Assembly (NCBI RefSeq): GCF_014137865.1
Contig: NZ_JACGWU010000001.1
Location: 620,001-684,000, forward strand
Length of the DNA stretch: 64,000 nucleotides
Direction of reading: 5' to 3'
Source of the DNA: Alpinimonas psychrophila
GTDB taxonomy: Bacteria > Actinomycetota > Actinomycetes > Actinomycetales > Microbacteriaceae
This document shows, piece by piece, positions 19,162-27,992 of this stretch. The notes below the pieces were generated by a model. It saw nothing but the letters and a program-made list of their open reading frames with translations. It was not told the DNA's origin and did not search any database. Both the position numbers and the translations under genes were made by a program. How positions within the stretch are numbered: position 1 is the first letter of the stretch; the number at the start of each line of letters is the position of its first letter.

Positions 19162-19751
19162 GAGGCGACCTCTTTCACTGTTGTGGTGTGGGCGGCGCCA
19201 AAAGCTTCGAGTGTTGCTTCGAGGCTTGCGCGCAAGCGGGTATTGGGAATTCGAAAGTAGGACGTCACCAGGCTTCGTTCCCCGGACGTGGAGTTTGTGG
19301 CAACCCAGTCCACGGCTGTTAGGCCATCGTTCTCGACGACGCGATCGATTGTCACGCGAGCGCTTCGGACACCCAGGAAGCTGGCGGCACCGATGGTGGT
19401 GGGGTACTCCCCCGCGGGGGCAATCTCGATTAAGTCATGGAGGACTCGAACCGTGGCTTTGGCCCGAAAACCGAGTCCAGGAAGGTTGAGGCGTGTCAGA
19501 GGCTCTTCTGTCGGTGTTGTTGCGACATAGAGAACCCTAAATTCAAGGGTGTCTCCGTTCCCTGGAAGAGGACTGCCAGGCATGGGGCTGCCGGTAATGG
19601 CAGTGCCCGCAAGTGACTGTCCCGTTCTCGTTGTCGTTGTCGTCATCGTCGCTGAAGTAGCCGAGCGACGTTTCCACGAACGGTACATGCCCCACCAGGC
19701 AAGGGCGACGAGCGCTCCCACAATAATGGCGCCAATGCTGTATCTATCCAC
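19158..19751 (-). CDS. Conserved membrane-anchored protein of unknown function between pyrC and carA
   Basis: I choose the GTG at 19751, preceded by AGAGGAAG at good spacing, giving about 197 residues; a longer frame from 19793 would overlap pyrC by 50 bases. The protein has one N-terminal membrane helix ([19 protein letters not shown], about residues 4-22), a Ser/Thr/Pro-rich linker, and a soluble beta-rich region from about residue 60. A protein of similar size and layout sits between pyrC and carA in mycobacteria (Rv1382). Its place inside the pyr operon in distant Actinobacteria suggests a conserved role, but none is known. Its start overlaps the pyrC stop by eight bases. Confidence 0.8.
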   Translation of the reverse strand: MDRYSIGAIIVGALVALAWWGMYRSWKRRSATSATMTTTTTRTGQSLAGTAITGSPMPGSPLPGNGDTLEFRVLYVATTPTEEPLTRLNLPGLGFRAKATVRVLHDLIEIAPAGEYPTTIGAASFLGVRSARVTIDRVVENDGLTAVDWVATNSTSGERSLVTSYFRIPNTRLRASLEATLEAFGAAHTTTVKEVAS

Positions 19752-21081
19752 GTCGAACTTCCTCTGCTTGGGCCGCGATGATGTCTGTGGCAATGAGTTT
19801 TGCTCCGGCTACCGTGGCATAACCCTGGTGAATGGTCCACATCACTCTTCCGGGAAGGTCAATCCCCAGGTACGGCGAGTTGTGCGATTGTCCGGCGAGT
19901 CGATCTGTCGTGAATACTTGACGGTCATGGGGGTCAACGAGCGTAATTTCGGCGGGGGCTCCGACGGCAAGCATCTGGCCGTGAGAAGCAAGTCCTCCGA
20001 TTCGTGCTGGGGTTATAGAGAGGACCCGGGCAACGTCATCCCAGGTAAACAAGCCGGTCTCAACCATGGATTCTTGAACGACGGAAAGCGCAGACTCCAG
20101 CCCAATCATTCCAAAGGCGGCGGCACCCCACTCGCACTCCTTCGACTCGCTCGGGTGCGGCGCATGGTCGGTGGCCACAATGTCGATGGTGCCGTCGGCA
20201 AGGGCCTCTCGCAGCGCTAAAACATCCTCACGGCGACGCAGAGGCGGATTCACTTTGAAGCGTGCGTCGTACGTCTCCGCACGGTCTTCGCTGAGGAGAA
20301 GGTGGTGCGGCGTGACCTCCGCTGTGACGTTGATTCCGCGAGCCTTCGCCCATCGAATAACCTCCACGGACCCGGCAGTGGACAGATGACACACGTGCAG
20401 GCGACTTTTCACGTGTTCCGCAAGCAGAACATCCCGGGCAATGATGGCTTCCTCGGCAACGGCCGGCCATCCTGCTAGTCCGAGGCGAGCGGAAACTTCA
20501 CCCTCGCTCATCTGGGCGTCTTCGGTGAGCCGTGGCTCTTGGGCGTGCTGCGCAATAACACCGTTGAATGATTTGACGTATTCCAAGGCGCGACGCATAA
20601 GGAGGGGATCCGAGACGCATTTACCGTCATCACTAAACACCCGCACTTGAGCTCGGGACGAAGCCATTGCGCCCAGTTCTGCAAGGTGCATACCCTCAAG
20701 GCCCTGGGTTACTGCCCCGATGGGCCGAACAGTCGCGTAGCCTGCCGCCTCTCCGAGAGCAAGGACTTGCTCGACGACACCGGCAGTATCAGCGACGGGG
20801 TTGGTGTTCGCCATAGCGAAAACGGAGGTGAAACCACCGATGGCCGCCGCTTGGGTGCCGCTCAGGACAGTCTCGCTCTGTTCGTAGCCAGGTTCGCGAA
20901 GGTGAGTGTGCAGATCAACTAGTCCGGGAAGAGCAATGAGTCCGTGGGCGTCAATGATCTCAGCACCAGCGGAGTCGAGCCCAGAACCTATGGCGGCGAT
21001 CACGTTGCCCTGAGTGAGGATATCTGTTGCCGATCCCGAGCCAATCTGGGCTCCCCGGATCAGAAATCGTGGAGCGCTCAT
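19744..21081 (-). CDS. pyrC: Dihydroorotase
   Basis: PyrC closes carbamoyl aspartate to dihydroorotate. The frame is open further upstream, but that part overlaps pyrB; the ATG at 21081 overlaps the pyrB stop (ATGA) and gives 445 residues starting [13 protein letters not shown], the normal length for class I dihydroorotase. Zinc ligands His58 and His60 are in [12 protein letters not shown], and the catalytic aspartate is in IVATDHAPH (about 312-320). [17 protein letters not shown] and [11 protein letters not shown] hold further metal histidines. It is the third gene of pyrR-pyrB-pyrC. Confidence 0.96.
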   Translation of the reverse strand: MSAPRFLIRGAQIGSGSATDILTQGNVIAAIGSGLDSAGAEIIDAHGLIALPGLVDLHTHLREPGYEQSETVLSGTQAAAIGGFTSVFAMANTNPVADTAGVVEQVLALGEAAGYATVRPIGAVTQGLEGMHLAELGAMASSRAQVRVFSDDGKCVSDPLLMRRALEYVKSFNGVIAQHAQEPRLTEDAQMSEGEVSARLGLAGWPAVAEEAIIARDVLLAEHVKSRLHVCHLSTAGSVEVIRWAKARGINVTAEVTPHHLLLSEDRAETYDARFKVNPPLRRREDVLALREALADGTIDIVATDHAPHPSESKECEWGAAAFGMIGLESALSVVQESMVETGLFTWDDVARVLSITPARIGGLASHGQMLAVGAPAEITLVDPHDRQVFTTDRLAGQSHNSPYLGIDLPGRVMWTIHQGYATVAGAKLIATDIIAAQAEEVRRG

Positions 21082-22034
21082 GCGTGGACCTCTCGATTGC
21101 CCGTTAGTACCGTGTAGAGCGTGGCCATCCGAACGGAGACTCCGTTGGCCACTTGCTCGAGAATCGTTGACTGCGGGGAGTCCGCGGCGGCCGAGGATAT
21201 TTCGAGTCCCCGGTTCATTGGTCCGGGATGCATGACGAGTGTCGTGGCGGGGAGCCCGATCCAACGCGCATTCGACAGGCCCCAAACATTGGAGTATTCC
21301 CGGGGATTCGGAAAAAAGGCTTGATTCATGCGTTCCTGTTGAATGCGCAGCATCATGATGACGTCCGGCGCGGATTCGCCGAGGGCGTGATCCAGATCGT
21401 AATCGACGGTAACCGGCCACGTGTGAACGGCGACGGGAAGAAGCGTAGCCGGGGCGACAAGTCTGACCTCGGCTCCCAACGTTTTGAGGAGCCAAACGTT
21501 GGAGCGCGCCACGCGAGAGTGAACAATGTCCCCCACAATGGTGACACTGACACCATCCAAGCCTTTGCCGCGTGACCCGGCGCCATGGAGCCGTCGACGC
21601 ATCGTAAAGGCATCAAGAAGAGCCTGAGTGGGATGTTCGTGCGTCCCGTCTCCAGCATTGATTATTCCTGCGTCAATCCAACCGCTCGCCGCTAGGACCG
21701 CGGGTGCGCCGGAAGCACCGTGACGAATCACGACAGCATCGGCACCCATCGCCGACAAGGTTTGGGCGGTGTCCTTAAGACTCTCACCTTTGGAAACGCT
21801 GGAACCTTTTGCGCTGAAATTGATGACGTCGGCCGAGAGCCTTTTAGCGGCAGCTTCAAAGGAAATACGGGTCCGGGTGGAATCCTCAAAAAAGAGATTC
21901 ACCACAGTCTTGCCCCGCAGGGTGGGAAGTTTCTTGTTCTCGCGATCGGCTACGGCGGCCATGTCCTCAGAAATATCGAGAAGGTCGATGGCAGCGTCAC
22001 GGGAAAGTTCCGAGGTGCTCAGAAGGTGCCTCAT
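21078..22034 (-). CDS. pyrB: Aspartate carbamoyltransferase catalytic subunit
   Basis: PyrB joins carbamoyl phosphate and aspartate. The 318-residue protein has the carbamoyl-phosphate motif DSTRTR (51-56) with [10 protein letters not shown] carrying the Ser-Lys of the 80s loop, and [11 protein letters not shown] (about 136-146). [12 protein letters not shown] and MHPGPMNRG mark the aspartate domain. There is no pyrI regulatory gene nearby, so it is a class that relies on transcriptional or translational control through PyrR. The ATG overlaps the pyrR stop by four bases. Confidence 0.97.
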   Translation of the reverse strand: MRHLLSTSELSRDAAIDLLDISEDMAAVADRENKKLPTLRGKTVVNLFFEDSTRTRISFEAAAKRLSADVINFSAKGSSVSKGESLKDTAQTLSAMGADAVVIRHGASGAPAVLAASGWIDAGIINAGDGTHEHPTQALLDAFTMRRRLHGAGSRGKGLDGVSVTIVGDIVHSRVARSNVWLLKTLGAEVRLVAPATLLPVAVHTWPVTVDYDLDHALGESAPDVIMMLRIQQERMNQAFFPNPREYSNVWGLSNARWIGLPATTLVMHPGPMNRGLEISSAAADSPQSTILEQVANGVSVRMATLYTVLTGNREVHA

Positions 22035-22573
22035 GCGCTGACCGCCTGATCGATCGTGACGACGTCTTCACCGTCGAGTTCCGCGAGGCGAACATTGATT
22101 CGTTCGTCGTGGGCCGAGGGAAGATTCTTGCCTACAAAATCCGCTCGAATGGGGAGCTCGCGGTGTCCGCGGTCGACCAAGACGGCCAGGCGCACGATTT
22201 GGGGTCGTCCCAAATCGGTCATGGCATCAAGCGCGGCACGAACAGTGCGGCCCGAGTACAACACGTCGTCTACCAGGATGACGGTTGATCCCTCAATGCT
22301 CACCGGGACGTCGGTGGGAGAAGACATGCGGGTGGGATGCTGCCACAGATCATCGCGGTACATCGTGACGTCTAGCGCTCCGACCGGGATGGCGGCTCCC
22401 GGAACAATGGTCTGAAAAATTGCGGCCAGTCGACGAGCGAGCGTTACCCCGCGCGTGGGAATTCCCAATAAAACGAGGTTGTCCGCGCCGCGATTAGATT
22501 CGAGAATCTCGTGGGCAATGCGCGTGAGCACTCTGTGAATGTCAGGTGTCTGCATAATGACGCGTGCAGTCAT
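22031..22573 (-). CDS. pyrR: Pyrimidine operon regulator / uracil phosphoribosyltransferase
   Basis: PyrR binds UMP/UTP and pyr mRNA to reduce pyr gene expression, and has some uracil phosphoribosyltransferase activity. The 180-residue protein shows the PRPP loop [20 protein letters not shown] (about 94-113), [14 protein letters not shown] (38-51) and [19 protein letters not shown] precedes the ATG, and a PyrR-binding RNA hairpin lies directly upstream, so the protein probably represses translation of its own operon as described for mycobacteria. It heads pyrR-pyrB-pyrC-unknown-carA-carB-pyrF, all joined by overlaps. Confidence 0.96.
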   Translation of the reverse strand: MTARVIMQTPDIHRVLTRIAHEILESNRGADNLVLLGIPTRGVTLARRLAAIFQTIVPGAAIPVGALDVTMYRDDLWQHPTRMSSPTDVPVSIEGSTVILVDDVLYSGRTVRAALDAMTDLGRPQIVRLAVLVDRGHRELPIRADFVGKNLPSAHDERINVRLAELDGEDVVTIDQAVSA

Positions 22574-22575
22574 TC

Positions 22576-22603
22576 TGACCTCCTTCCCCGCCTCTCTGGA
22601 CGG
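22576..22603 (-). promoter_or_regulatory. PyrR-binding RNA hairpin and ribosome binding site of pyrR
   Basis: Read on the minus strand the leader contains CCGTCCAGAGAGGCGG (22603-22588): a CCG/CGG stem closing a loop that holds UCCAGAGAGG. GTCCAGAGAGGC is the core of the PyrR-binding loop known from Bacillus and mycobacteria. AAGGAGG follows two bases after the stem, then the pyrR ATG at 22573. With so little room for a terminator, repression by blocking ribosome access is the likely mechanism (inference). The 61-base gap also has TTGACT and TAAAAT, but only 14 bases apart. Confidence 0.85.
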
Positions 22604-22634
22604 ATTTTAAAGGATGTCGATTGAGTCAACTCTA

Positions 22635-23048
22635 TCAGGATGCGGTGGAGGCGATAGTGGCGAGCAATCCGTTCACGAAGCCAGCGGATTCCTCGGTGCT
22701 CAAGATCTTTGCCGCTTCGACCGCTTCATCTACGGCAACGGCGGCGGGAACATCGGGGTTAAAAAGAATTTCCCAGACGGCGATGCGGATGAGCGCACGG
22801 TCCACGGCAGGCATACGCTCCAGGGTCCAACCACGGGCATACGTGGCTATGGTTTCGTCAATTTTTTCGTGATGATCGATAACCCCGTCAACGATCTCCC
22901 GCGCGTAAAGCCACGAGGCAGTCCGCGCCGGCTCGCTGGCCGCTCTGGTCGCTTCTGCGTCCAGAGCCTCGACGAGAGAGATCTGACGGACATCCGCTGA
23001 AAAAAGAATGTCAAGGGCCCGCTTGCGAGCCTTCGTGCGAGCACTCAT
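22635..23048 (-). CDS. nusB: Transcription antitermination factor NusB
   Basis: NusB joins the rRNA antitermination complex with NusE (S10) and binds boxA. The 137-residue all-helical protein opens SARTKARKRALDILFSADVR, an arginine-rich RNA-binding helix, and ends with the typical AVWEILFNPDVPAAVAVDEA, where helices pack against S10, then ESAGFVNGLLATI. It lies 3 bases after efp, the usual efp-nusB order, and 61 bases before pyrR. Confidence 0.96.
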   Translation of the reverse strand: MSARTKARKRALDILFSADVRQISLVEALDAEATRAASEPARTASWLYAREIVDGVIDHHEKIDETIATYARGWTLERMPAVDRALIRIAVWEILFNPDVPAAVAVDEAVEAAKILSTEESAGFVNGLLATIASTAS

Positions 23049-23051
23049 CGG

Positions 23052-23615
23052 CTAGTCGTTGACGCGACCGAGGTATTCGCCCGTGCGGGTATCTACCTTG
23101 ATGCGTGTGTTCTGTTCGATAAACAAAGGAACTTGAATCTCAAAGCCGGTCTCTACCGTTGCAGGCTTGTTACCGCCCGTGGAACGATCTCCTTGAAGTC
23201 CGGGTTCAGTGTAGGTGACCTCGAGAGTCACGGATGCCGGCAGTTCCACGTACAGTGGCGCACCGTCATTGAGGGCAATCTGGACGTCTTGATTCTCCAG
23301 CAGAAAATTCTTGGTGTCGCTCACCACGACGGCGGAAACAGGGAGTTGCTCGTAGGTGACCTTGTCCATGAAAACGTAGTCGATCCCATCGTTGTACAGG
23401 TACTGAAAGTCTCGGCGGTCAACATTGGCCGTTTCAATTTTGGTACCGGCGTTGTAGGTCTTGTCGACAACTTTGCCAGACATAACGTTTTTCATTTTGG
23501 TGCGAACAAAAGCACCGCCCTTGCCCGGCTTGACGTGCTGGAAGTCGATGACGGTCCATAGTTGGCCATCAATTTTGATGACGACACCGTTCTTTATGTC
23601 CGAAGTGCTAGCCAT
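23052..23615 (-). CDS. efp: Translation elongation factor P
   Basis: EF-P relieves ribosome stalling at proline stretches. The 187-residue protein has three beta-barrel domains. The tip loop of domain I reads [17 protein letters not shown], with the functional lysine at residue 32. Many actinobacterial EF-Ps carry a palindromic PGKGP loop and work without lysine modification; here the loop is PGKGG. Domain III ends [20 protein letters not shown], a family signature. It is followed by nusB after 3 bases and preceded by aroQ with a 62-base gap. No lysine-modifying enzyme gene lies in the window. Confidence 0.97.
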   Translation of the reverse strand: MASTSDIKNGVVIKIDGQLWTVIDFQHVKPGKGGAFVRTKMKNVMSGKVVDKTYNAGTKIETANVDRRDFQYLYNDGIDYVFMDKVTYEQLPVSAVVVSDTKNFLLENQDVQIALNDGAPLYVELPASVTLEVTYTEPGLQGDRSTGGNKPATVETGFEIQVPLFIEQNTRIKVDTRTGEYLGRVND

Positions 23616-23677
23616 GTTGGGCGTCCTTTAGGTGATGCGGTGATGAAAAAGCTGGGAGCAGAAATCGCTCCAAGGAG

Positions 23678-24121
23678 TCAGTCTACAAGAGGGGCGCGGG
23701 TGAGCTGAGTGAGAGCTAGGCGATACGAGTCGAAACCAAAGCCCGCAATTACCCCCGTCGCTACGGAAGAAATCACGCTGGTGTGGCGAAACTCCTCCCG
23801 GGCATGCGGGTTCGAGATGTGCACCTCGATAAGGGGAATCCCAGCTTTGGTGACCTGGGCAGCCGCGTCTCGCAGAGCGTAGGAGTAATGCGTAAAGGCA
23901 GCCGGATTCAAAATTACCGGGGTGCGAGTATCAACTGCTTCATGCAACCATGACATGAGTTCTGGCTCGGAGTCGGTCTGGCGAAGGTCAATTTCGACAC
24001 CGGGAGAGTCGGCAATCAGAATCTTAGTCAGTGCAGTTAGGTCCTGATTTCCGTAGACATCAGGCTCGCGCGAGCCCAGACGGCCGAGGTTAGGGCCATT
24101 AAGAACAAGGACGCGGGTCAT
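23678..24121 (-). CDS. aroQ: 3-dehydroquinate dehydratase, type II
   Basis: AroQ removes water from 3-dehydroquinate in the shikimate pathway. The 147-residue protein is the small type II (dodecameric) enzyme: LVLNGPNLGRLGSREPDVYG at residues 5-24 with the catalytic tyrosine at 23, NPAAFTHYSYALRDA (about 72-86) and HISNPHAREEFRHTSVIS (about 101-118) with the catalytic histidine. It is the last of aroE-aroC-aroK-aroB-aroQ, 21 bases after aroB. Confidence 0.97.
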   Translation of the reverse strand: MTRVLVLNGPNLGRLGSREPDVYGNQDLTALTKILIADSPGVEIDLRQTDSEPELMSWLHEAVDTRTPVILNPAAFTHYSYALRDAAAQVTKAGIPLIEVHISNPHAREEFRHTSVISSVATGVIAGFGFDSYRLALTQLTRAPLVD

Positions 24122-24142
24122 AATAAAGACTCTATCGCGGGA

Positions 24143-25246
24143 TTAGGTCGCAATCTCTTGGTAAGCGGTGAACAGAATTGACGTGTCTGGCACATTCAGG
24201 ATGCTCGTCTTACCCTCCGCCGACAGAACGACAAAGCGCAGCATCGAACCCCGCGCCTTCTTATCGCGCTTCATGGTGGCCAGCAGGGTGTCCCAGCGTC
24301 CCCGCGGATATCCCGTGGGCAATGTGAGGGACTCAAAAATACGTCGATGGCGATCGACGACCTCATCGGGCAGATTCTGCGTCATGCGCGAAAGTTCCGC
24401 CGCGAAAACCATCCCGATAGAAATGGCGGCACCGTGACGCCATTTGTACCGTTCAGCGTGCTCAATGGCATGCCCCAGAGTGTGGCCGTAGTTCAAAATC
24501 TCTCGCTCGCCCTGTTCCATGAAATCCTCTGAAACCACCCGAGCCTTGAGTCCAATTGAGAGTTCAATGAGACGGCGAAATTGAGAGCTCTGGGGGTCCG
24601 TAGCGATAGCAACGTTCGCTTCCAGAATGTCGAGAATCTCGGGCACGGCGATGAAACCACACTTCACGATTTCGGCAAACCCCGCGAGCAATTCATTCCT
24701 AGGGAGGTCGGCGAGCACATCCAGATCACAAAGAACAGCGTGAGGGGCGTAGAACGCCCCGACGAGATTCTTTCCTTCGTTAGTGTTAATTCCTGTTTTG
24801 CCGCCAACCGATGCGTCGACCATGCCTAAGACGGTGCTGGGAACGTGGACAAGACGAACTCCGCGTAACCATGTTGCCGCCACGAAACCGGCCAGGTCGG
24901 TGAGCGCACCGCCACCTAAACCAATTACGGCATCAGAGCGGGTGAAATCTGCTTGCCCGAGAACTTGCCAACAGAACTGAGCAACTTCCATGCGCTTCCC
25001 GGCTTCGGCATCGGGAACTTCGGCGAGAAGTACTTCGCGCTCTCCAGAAAGTGCTTCTCGAAGCTCCGCTGCGATGGCGCCCAGTGTCGGAGGGTGAATG
25101 ATGAGCACTTTATTGACGCCGGCCCCCAACGCTTCGGAAAATTGACCACGGGGATTCGCTGCGTCGGCGATCATTCCTCGACCGATGGTCACGTTGTAGT
25201 CACGGCCACCCGTGACGCTAATTACGGTATTCTCGATCGCGGTCAT
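24143..25246 (-). CDS. aroB: 3-dehydroquinate synthase
   Basis: AroB turns DAHP into 3-dehydroquinate with NAD and zinc. The 367-residue protein has an N-terminal NAD-binding fold with IGLGGGALTDLAGFVAATW (about 108-126) and the substrate segment VPSTVLGMVDASVGGKTGIN (about 135-154), then a helical metal-binding domain with NYGHTLGHAIE (about 251-261), whose histidines bind zinc. Length is normal. Its ATG overlaps the aroK stop by four bases. Confidence 0.97.
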   Translation of the reverse strand: MTAIENTVISVTGGRDYNVTIGRGMIADAANPRGQFSEALGAGVNKVLIIHPPTLGAIAAELREALSGEREVLLAEVPDAEAGKRMEVAQFCWQVLGQADFTRSDAVIGLGGGALTDLAGFVAATWLRGVRLVHVPSTVLGMVDASVGGKTGINTNEGKNLVGAFYAPHAVLCDLDVLADLPRNELLAGFAEIVKCGFIAVPEILDILEANVAIATDPQSSQFRRLIELSIGLKARVVSEDFMEQGEREILNYGHTLGHAIEHAERYKWRHGAAISIGMVFAAELSRMTQNLPDEVVDRHRRIFESLTLPTGYPRGRWDTLLATMKRDKKARGSMLRFVVLSAEGKTSILNVPDTSILFTAYQEIAT

Positions 25247-25788
25247 TGCTGGTTGTCTCCCTCAGTTCCAGATTCCTCCGGGTATCCCGCTCGAATCCAT
25301 GCGCAAATTTGCGACGCAATATCTTCTAGTGGGCGATGTGATGTATCAAAAGTTTGGTCTGCAAGCGCCCGGTAAATGGGTTCACGCTCTAAGACGAGAG
25401 CCTTCCAAGCGGCAAGACCATCGCGCAGGAGCGGTCGTTTCGGTGATTCCACAAGACGGAGGGCAACGGCCTCTTCTGACACGGTGAGCAAGACGCAGTG
25501 GGCCTGGGAAAGGTCATGCTGGGTATCTGCATCGATCACCGCTCCCCCGCCGAGACTGAGCACGGCATCGTGCTTCAGCGCATCGATGACCGCTGTGCGC
25601 TCAAGAGCTCGGAATGCGCCCTCGCCGTGCTCGTCAAAGATGTTCGCAATCGGGCCATGTTCGGCAACGATGACCTTGTCGGTGTCGATTCGTTGACAGC
25701 CGAGCTCGGCCGCGACCATTTTGGCAATTTTTGACTTGCCCGAAGCAGGAGCACCGATCAAGACGACGCGCGGTAGCGTCTGCTTCAC
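25243..25788 (-). CDS. aroK: Shikimate kinase
   Basis: AroK phosphorylates shikimate. The 181-residue P-loop protein has Walker A GAPASGKS (12-19), the substrate aspartates in RIDTDKVI (about 33-40), the glycine-rich LSLGGGAVID (about 78-87) and the lid arginine region SPKRPLLRDG (about 115-124). It starts with GTG at 25788, one base after the aroC stop, and overlaps aroB at its end. Confidence 0.96.
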   Translation of the reverse strand: MKQTLPRVVLIGAPASGKSKIAKMVAAELGCQRIDTDKVIVAEHGPIANIFDEHGEGAFRALERTAVIDALKHDAVLSLGGGAVIDADTQHDLSQAHCVLLTVSEEAVALRLVESPKRPLLRDGLAAWKALVLEREPIYRALADQTFDTSHRPLEDIASQICAWIRAGYPEESGTEGDNQQ

Positions 25789-25789
25789 G

Positions 25790-26986
25790 CTAATTGTCCT
25801 GGGCGGACGTCAACGAAGCGGGAATGTGAGTGAGGTAAGACTCAAGGTTGCGCTTTGTTTCCCCCACACTGTCACCACCAAATTTCTCAATCACGGAGTT
25901 AGCGATAACGAGCGCGACCATGGCTTCGGCGACAACGCCGGCGGCCGGGACGGCACACACGTCGGAGCGCTGATGATGGGCCGGAGAAGCTTCACCTGTC
26001 GCAACGTCAACGGTGCGCAGCGCATGTGGGATCGTTGCGATCGGCTTCATGCCGGCGCGAACCCGAAGCACAGTACCCGTGGACATGCCTCCCTCAGTGC
26101 CCCCGGCACGGTCGGTCTGTCGGGAAATACCATCTGGGCCAACGAAGAGTTCGTCATGAGCGACGGAGCCGCGACGTCGCGTGGTCTCAAAACCATCTCC
26201 GACTTCGACACCCTTGATCGCTTGAATGCCCATCAGTGCGCCGGCCAGCTGCGAGTCGAGGCGACGATCCCAGTGGACGTGAGACCCCAGCCCAGGAGGA
26301 AGACCGTAGGCGAGGACTTCAACAACGCCGCCGAGGGTATCGCCTTCTTTGTGAGCGGCTTCAACTTCGGCGTACATCAGAGCAGCGGTTGTAGGGTCAA
26401 AACAGCGCAATGGATCGGCATCAAGAGCGTCGACATCGGCGGGGTGGGGTAGCTCAGTTCCGTCGGGAACGCGAACGGTACCAATAGCAATGGTGTGACT
26501 CACAAGATGAATGCCGAGCTCGTTCAAGAAGGACCGGACTACCGCGCCAAGAGCTACGCGGGCGGCTGTCTCACGTGCGCTCGCACGTTCAAGGATGGGC
26601 CGTGCCTCGTCAAAGTCATATTTCTGCATGCCCACGAGATCGGCATGGCCAGGACGTGGCCTGGTCAGGGGGGCGCCACGACCAGATGTTGAGAGTTCAT
26701 CATCGAGAGGATCGGGGCTCATCACCTCTGACCATTTCGCCCACTCGGAGTTACCGACGCGGAGCGCGATTGGCGAACCGAGGCTGCGTCCATGACGAAC
26801 ACCGCCGGAGATTGAGAGGTCATCCTGTTCAAATTTCATGCGGGCTCCGCGGCCGAAACCAAGGCGTCGGCGCTGCAAATCAAGCTGTATTGCCGCCCGT
26901 GTAACGGGCACACCCGCGGGTAAGCCCTCGAGCACGGCAATCAGTTCTGGACCGTGTGATTCACCTGCAGTAAGCCATCGAAGCAT
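25790..26986 (-). CDS. aroC: Chorismate synthase
   Basis: AroC makes chorismate from EPSP using reduced flavin. The 398-residue protein opens [20 protein letters not shown], the first family signature, and shows [16 protein letters not shown] (about 135-150), [11 protein letters not shown] and [20 protein letters not shown] near the C-terminus. The conserved histidines and arginines around the FMN site are present. It lies 94 bases after the aroE stop; that gap contains no gene I can support. Confidence 0.97.
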   Translation of the reverse strand: MLRWLTAGESHGPELIAVLEGLPAGVPVTRAAIQLDLQRRRLGFGRGARMKFEQDDLSISGGVRHGRSLGSPIALRVGNSEWAKWSEVMSPDPLDDELSTSGRGAPLTRPRPGHADLVGMQKYDFDEARPILERASARETAARVALGAVVRSFLNELGIHLVSHTIAIGTVRVPDGTELPHPADVDALDADPLRCFDPTTAALMYAEVEAAHKEGDTLGGVVEVLAYGLPPGLGSHVHWDRRLDSQLAGALMGIQAIKGVEVGDGFETTRRRGSVAHDELFVGPDGISRQTDRAGGTEGGMSTGTVLRVRAGMKPIATIPHALRTVDVATGEASPAHHQRSDVCAVPAAGVVAEAMVALVIANSVIEKFGGDSVGETKRNLESYLTHIPASLTSAQDN

Positions 26987-27080
26987 TCTTCAAGTTTGGC
27001 ATAGTCGCGGTGCCGATTCCGCCGGTTTCTCAGTGTCTTCGGTGGGCAGCGATACCGTGGCCGCCGTAATCGCGGCGTGG

Positions 27081-27992
27081 TTAGGGGAGGCCTACCGCGG
27101 CGAACATAGCGGACCGAACGAGAGTTTCGCTAGGGAGTTCAACGGCTGCATCGCCCGAATGAAATAAGCGAACCTGAATCAGCGCCTGATGAGCCAACAT
27201 TGAGAGGCCACTCACGACGGCCCCCCTTCTTTCGGGCTGGGAGGCCCACTGAGCCCCGCGGAGGCTCGGCCAAGGACTGTAGGCAACGTCGAGCAGAGGG
27301 GCCATTGGGGTGCGGGTGAGTGAGTCGAGGGAAGTCTCAGCGGTGCCCGGTAAGGTCGAGATGACGAGGTCCACGCACGGAACGTTCTCCATATCGTTGA
27401 CGTTGTGAATGGCAACGACAGTTCCGACCGTTTCGCCGACGTCCAAAAGGGACTGGGCGCTCGTAACGTTCCGCACGAGAACCGTGACACTTTCGGCTCC
27501 CAGTTGAGCCGCAGCGACCACAGCTGACGCCGCTGTGGCTCCCCCGCCAATGATGGCCACGTGACGCGCACTCGTCAGTCCCTCAGCGGCCAGGGCCAAG
27601 ACCATCCCCGAGACGTCGGTGTTATAGCCACTGATGTGGCGCTTCCCGGCAGCATCGAAACTGAAAACAAGAGTGTTGACAGAACCCGTGGCGCGCCCGA
27701 TGAGGTCCACCGAATCGGCAATTTTTAGTGCCTGGGCCTTGTGGGGCATCGTGACGGATAGCCCGATCCAGGAGTCATCTAACCCCTGGACAAATTCTGC
27801 CAACCCTCCCGGGGCGAGATCGATTGCGTCGTACGTCCACGCCAGATTGAGGGTGGTGAAGGCAGCCCGGTGCAAAGCCGGTGATTGTGAATGCGCGATG
27901 GGGTGCCCCACCACGGCGAGGTGGCGTGGTCCGTGCTTACTTGAATTCAGGATGAGCCGCCAGCCATTGCTCGTACTGGGCAGCAGCAGCAT
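27081..27992 (-). CDS. aroE: Shikimate dehydrogenase-like protein (start uncertain)
   Basis: The protein reduces 3-dehydroshikimate with NADPH. The substrate domain begins HLAVVGHPIAHSQSPALHRA and holds the catalytic lysine in LSVTMPHK and the aspartate in YNTDVSGM; the NADP loop is IIGGGATAASAV. The start is a problem: the first AUG/GUG/UUG upstream of HLAVVG is the ATG at 27992 (with AGGA before it), inside mltG and adding about 24 residues that look like shifted mltG. The next in-frame GTG falls inside the first beta strand. A CTG at 27950 is another candidate. I list the ATG; the true start may be about 40 bases later. Confidence 0.9.
   Translation of the reverse strand: MLLLPSTSNGWRLILNSSKHGPRHLAVVGHPIAHSQSPALHRAAFTTLNLAWTYDAIDLAPGGLAEFVQGLDDSWIGLSVTMPHKAQALKIADSVDLIGRATGSVNTLVFSFDAAGKRHISGYNTDVSGMVLALAAEGLTSARHVAIIGGGATAASAVVAAAQLGAESVTVLVRNVTSAQSLLDVGETVGTVVAIHNVNDMENVPCVDLVISTLPGTAETSLDSLTRTPMAPLLDVAYSPWPSLRGAQWASQPERRGAVVSGLSMLAHQALIQVRLFHSGDAAVELPSETLVRSAMFAAVGLP

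Noticed and set aside
22604-22634. TTGACT / TAAAAT as the pyrR promoter
   Set aside because: The spacing is 14 bases, and a start from it would fall inside the PyrR hairpin; the real promoter may lie further up in nusB or efp.
26987-27080. GC-rich hairpin in the gap between aroE and aroC
   Set aside because: The short stem CGCCG/CGGCG has no U run and no match to a known element; it is expected by chance in GC-rich DNA.
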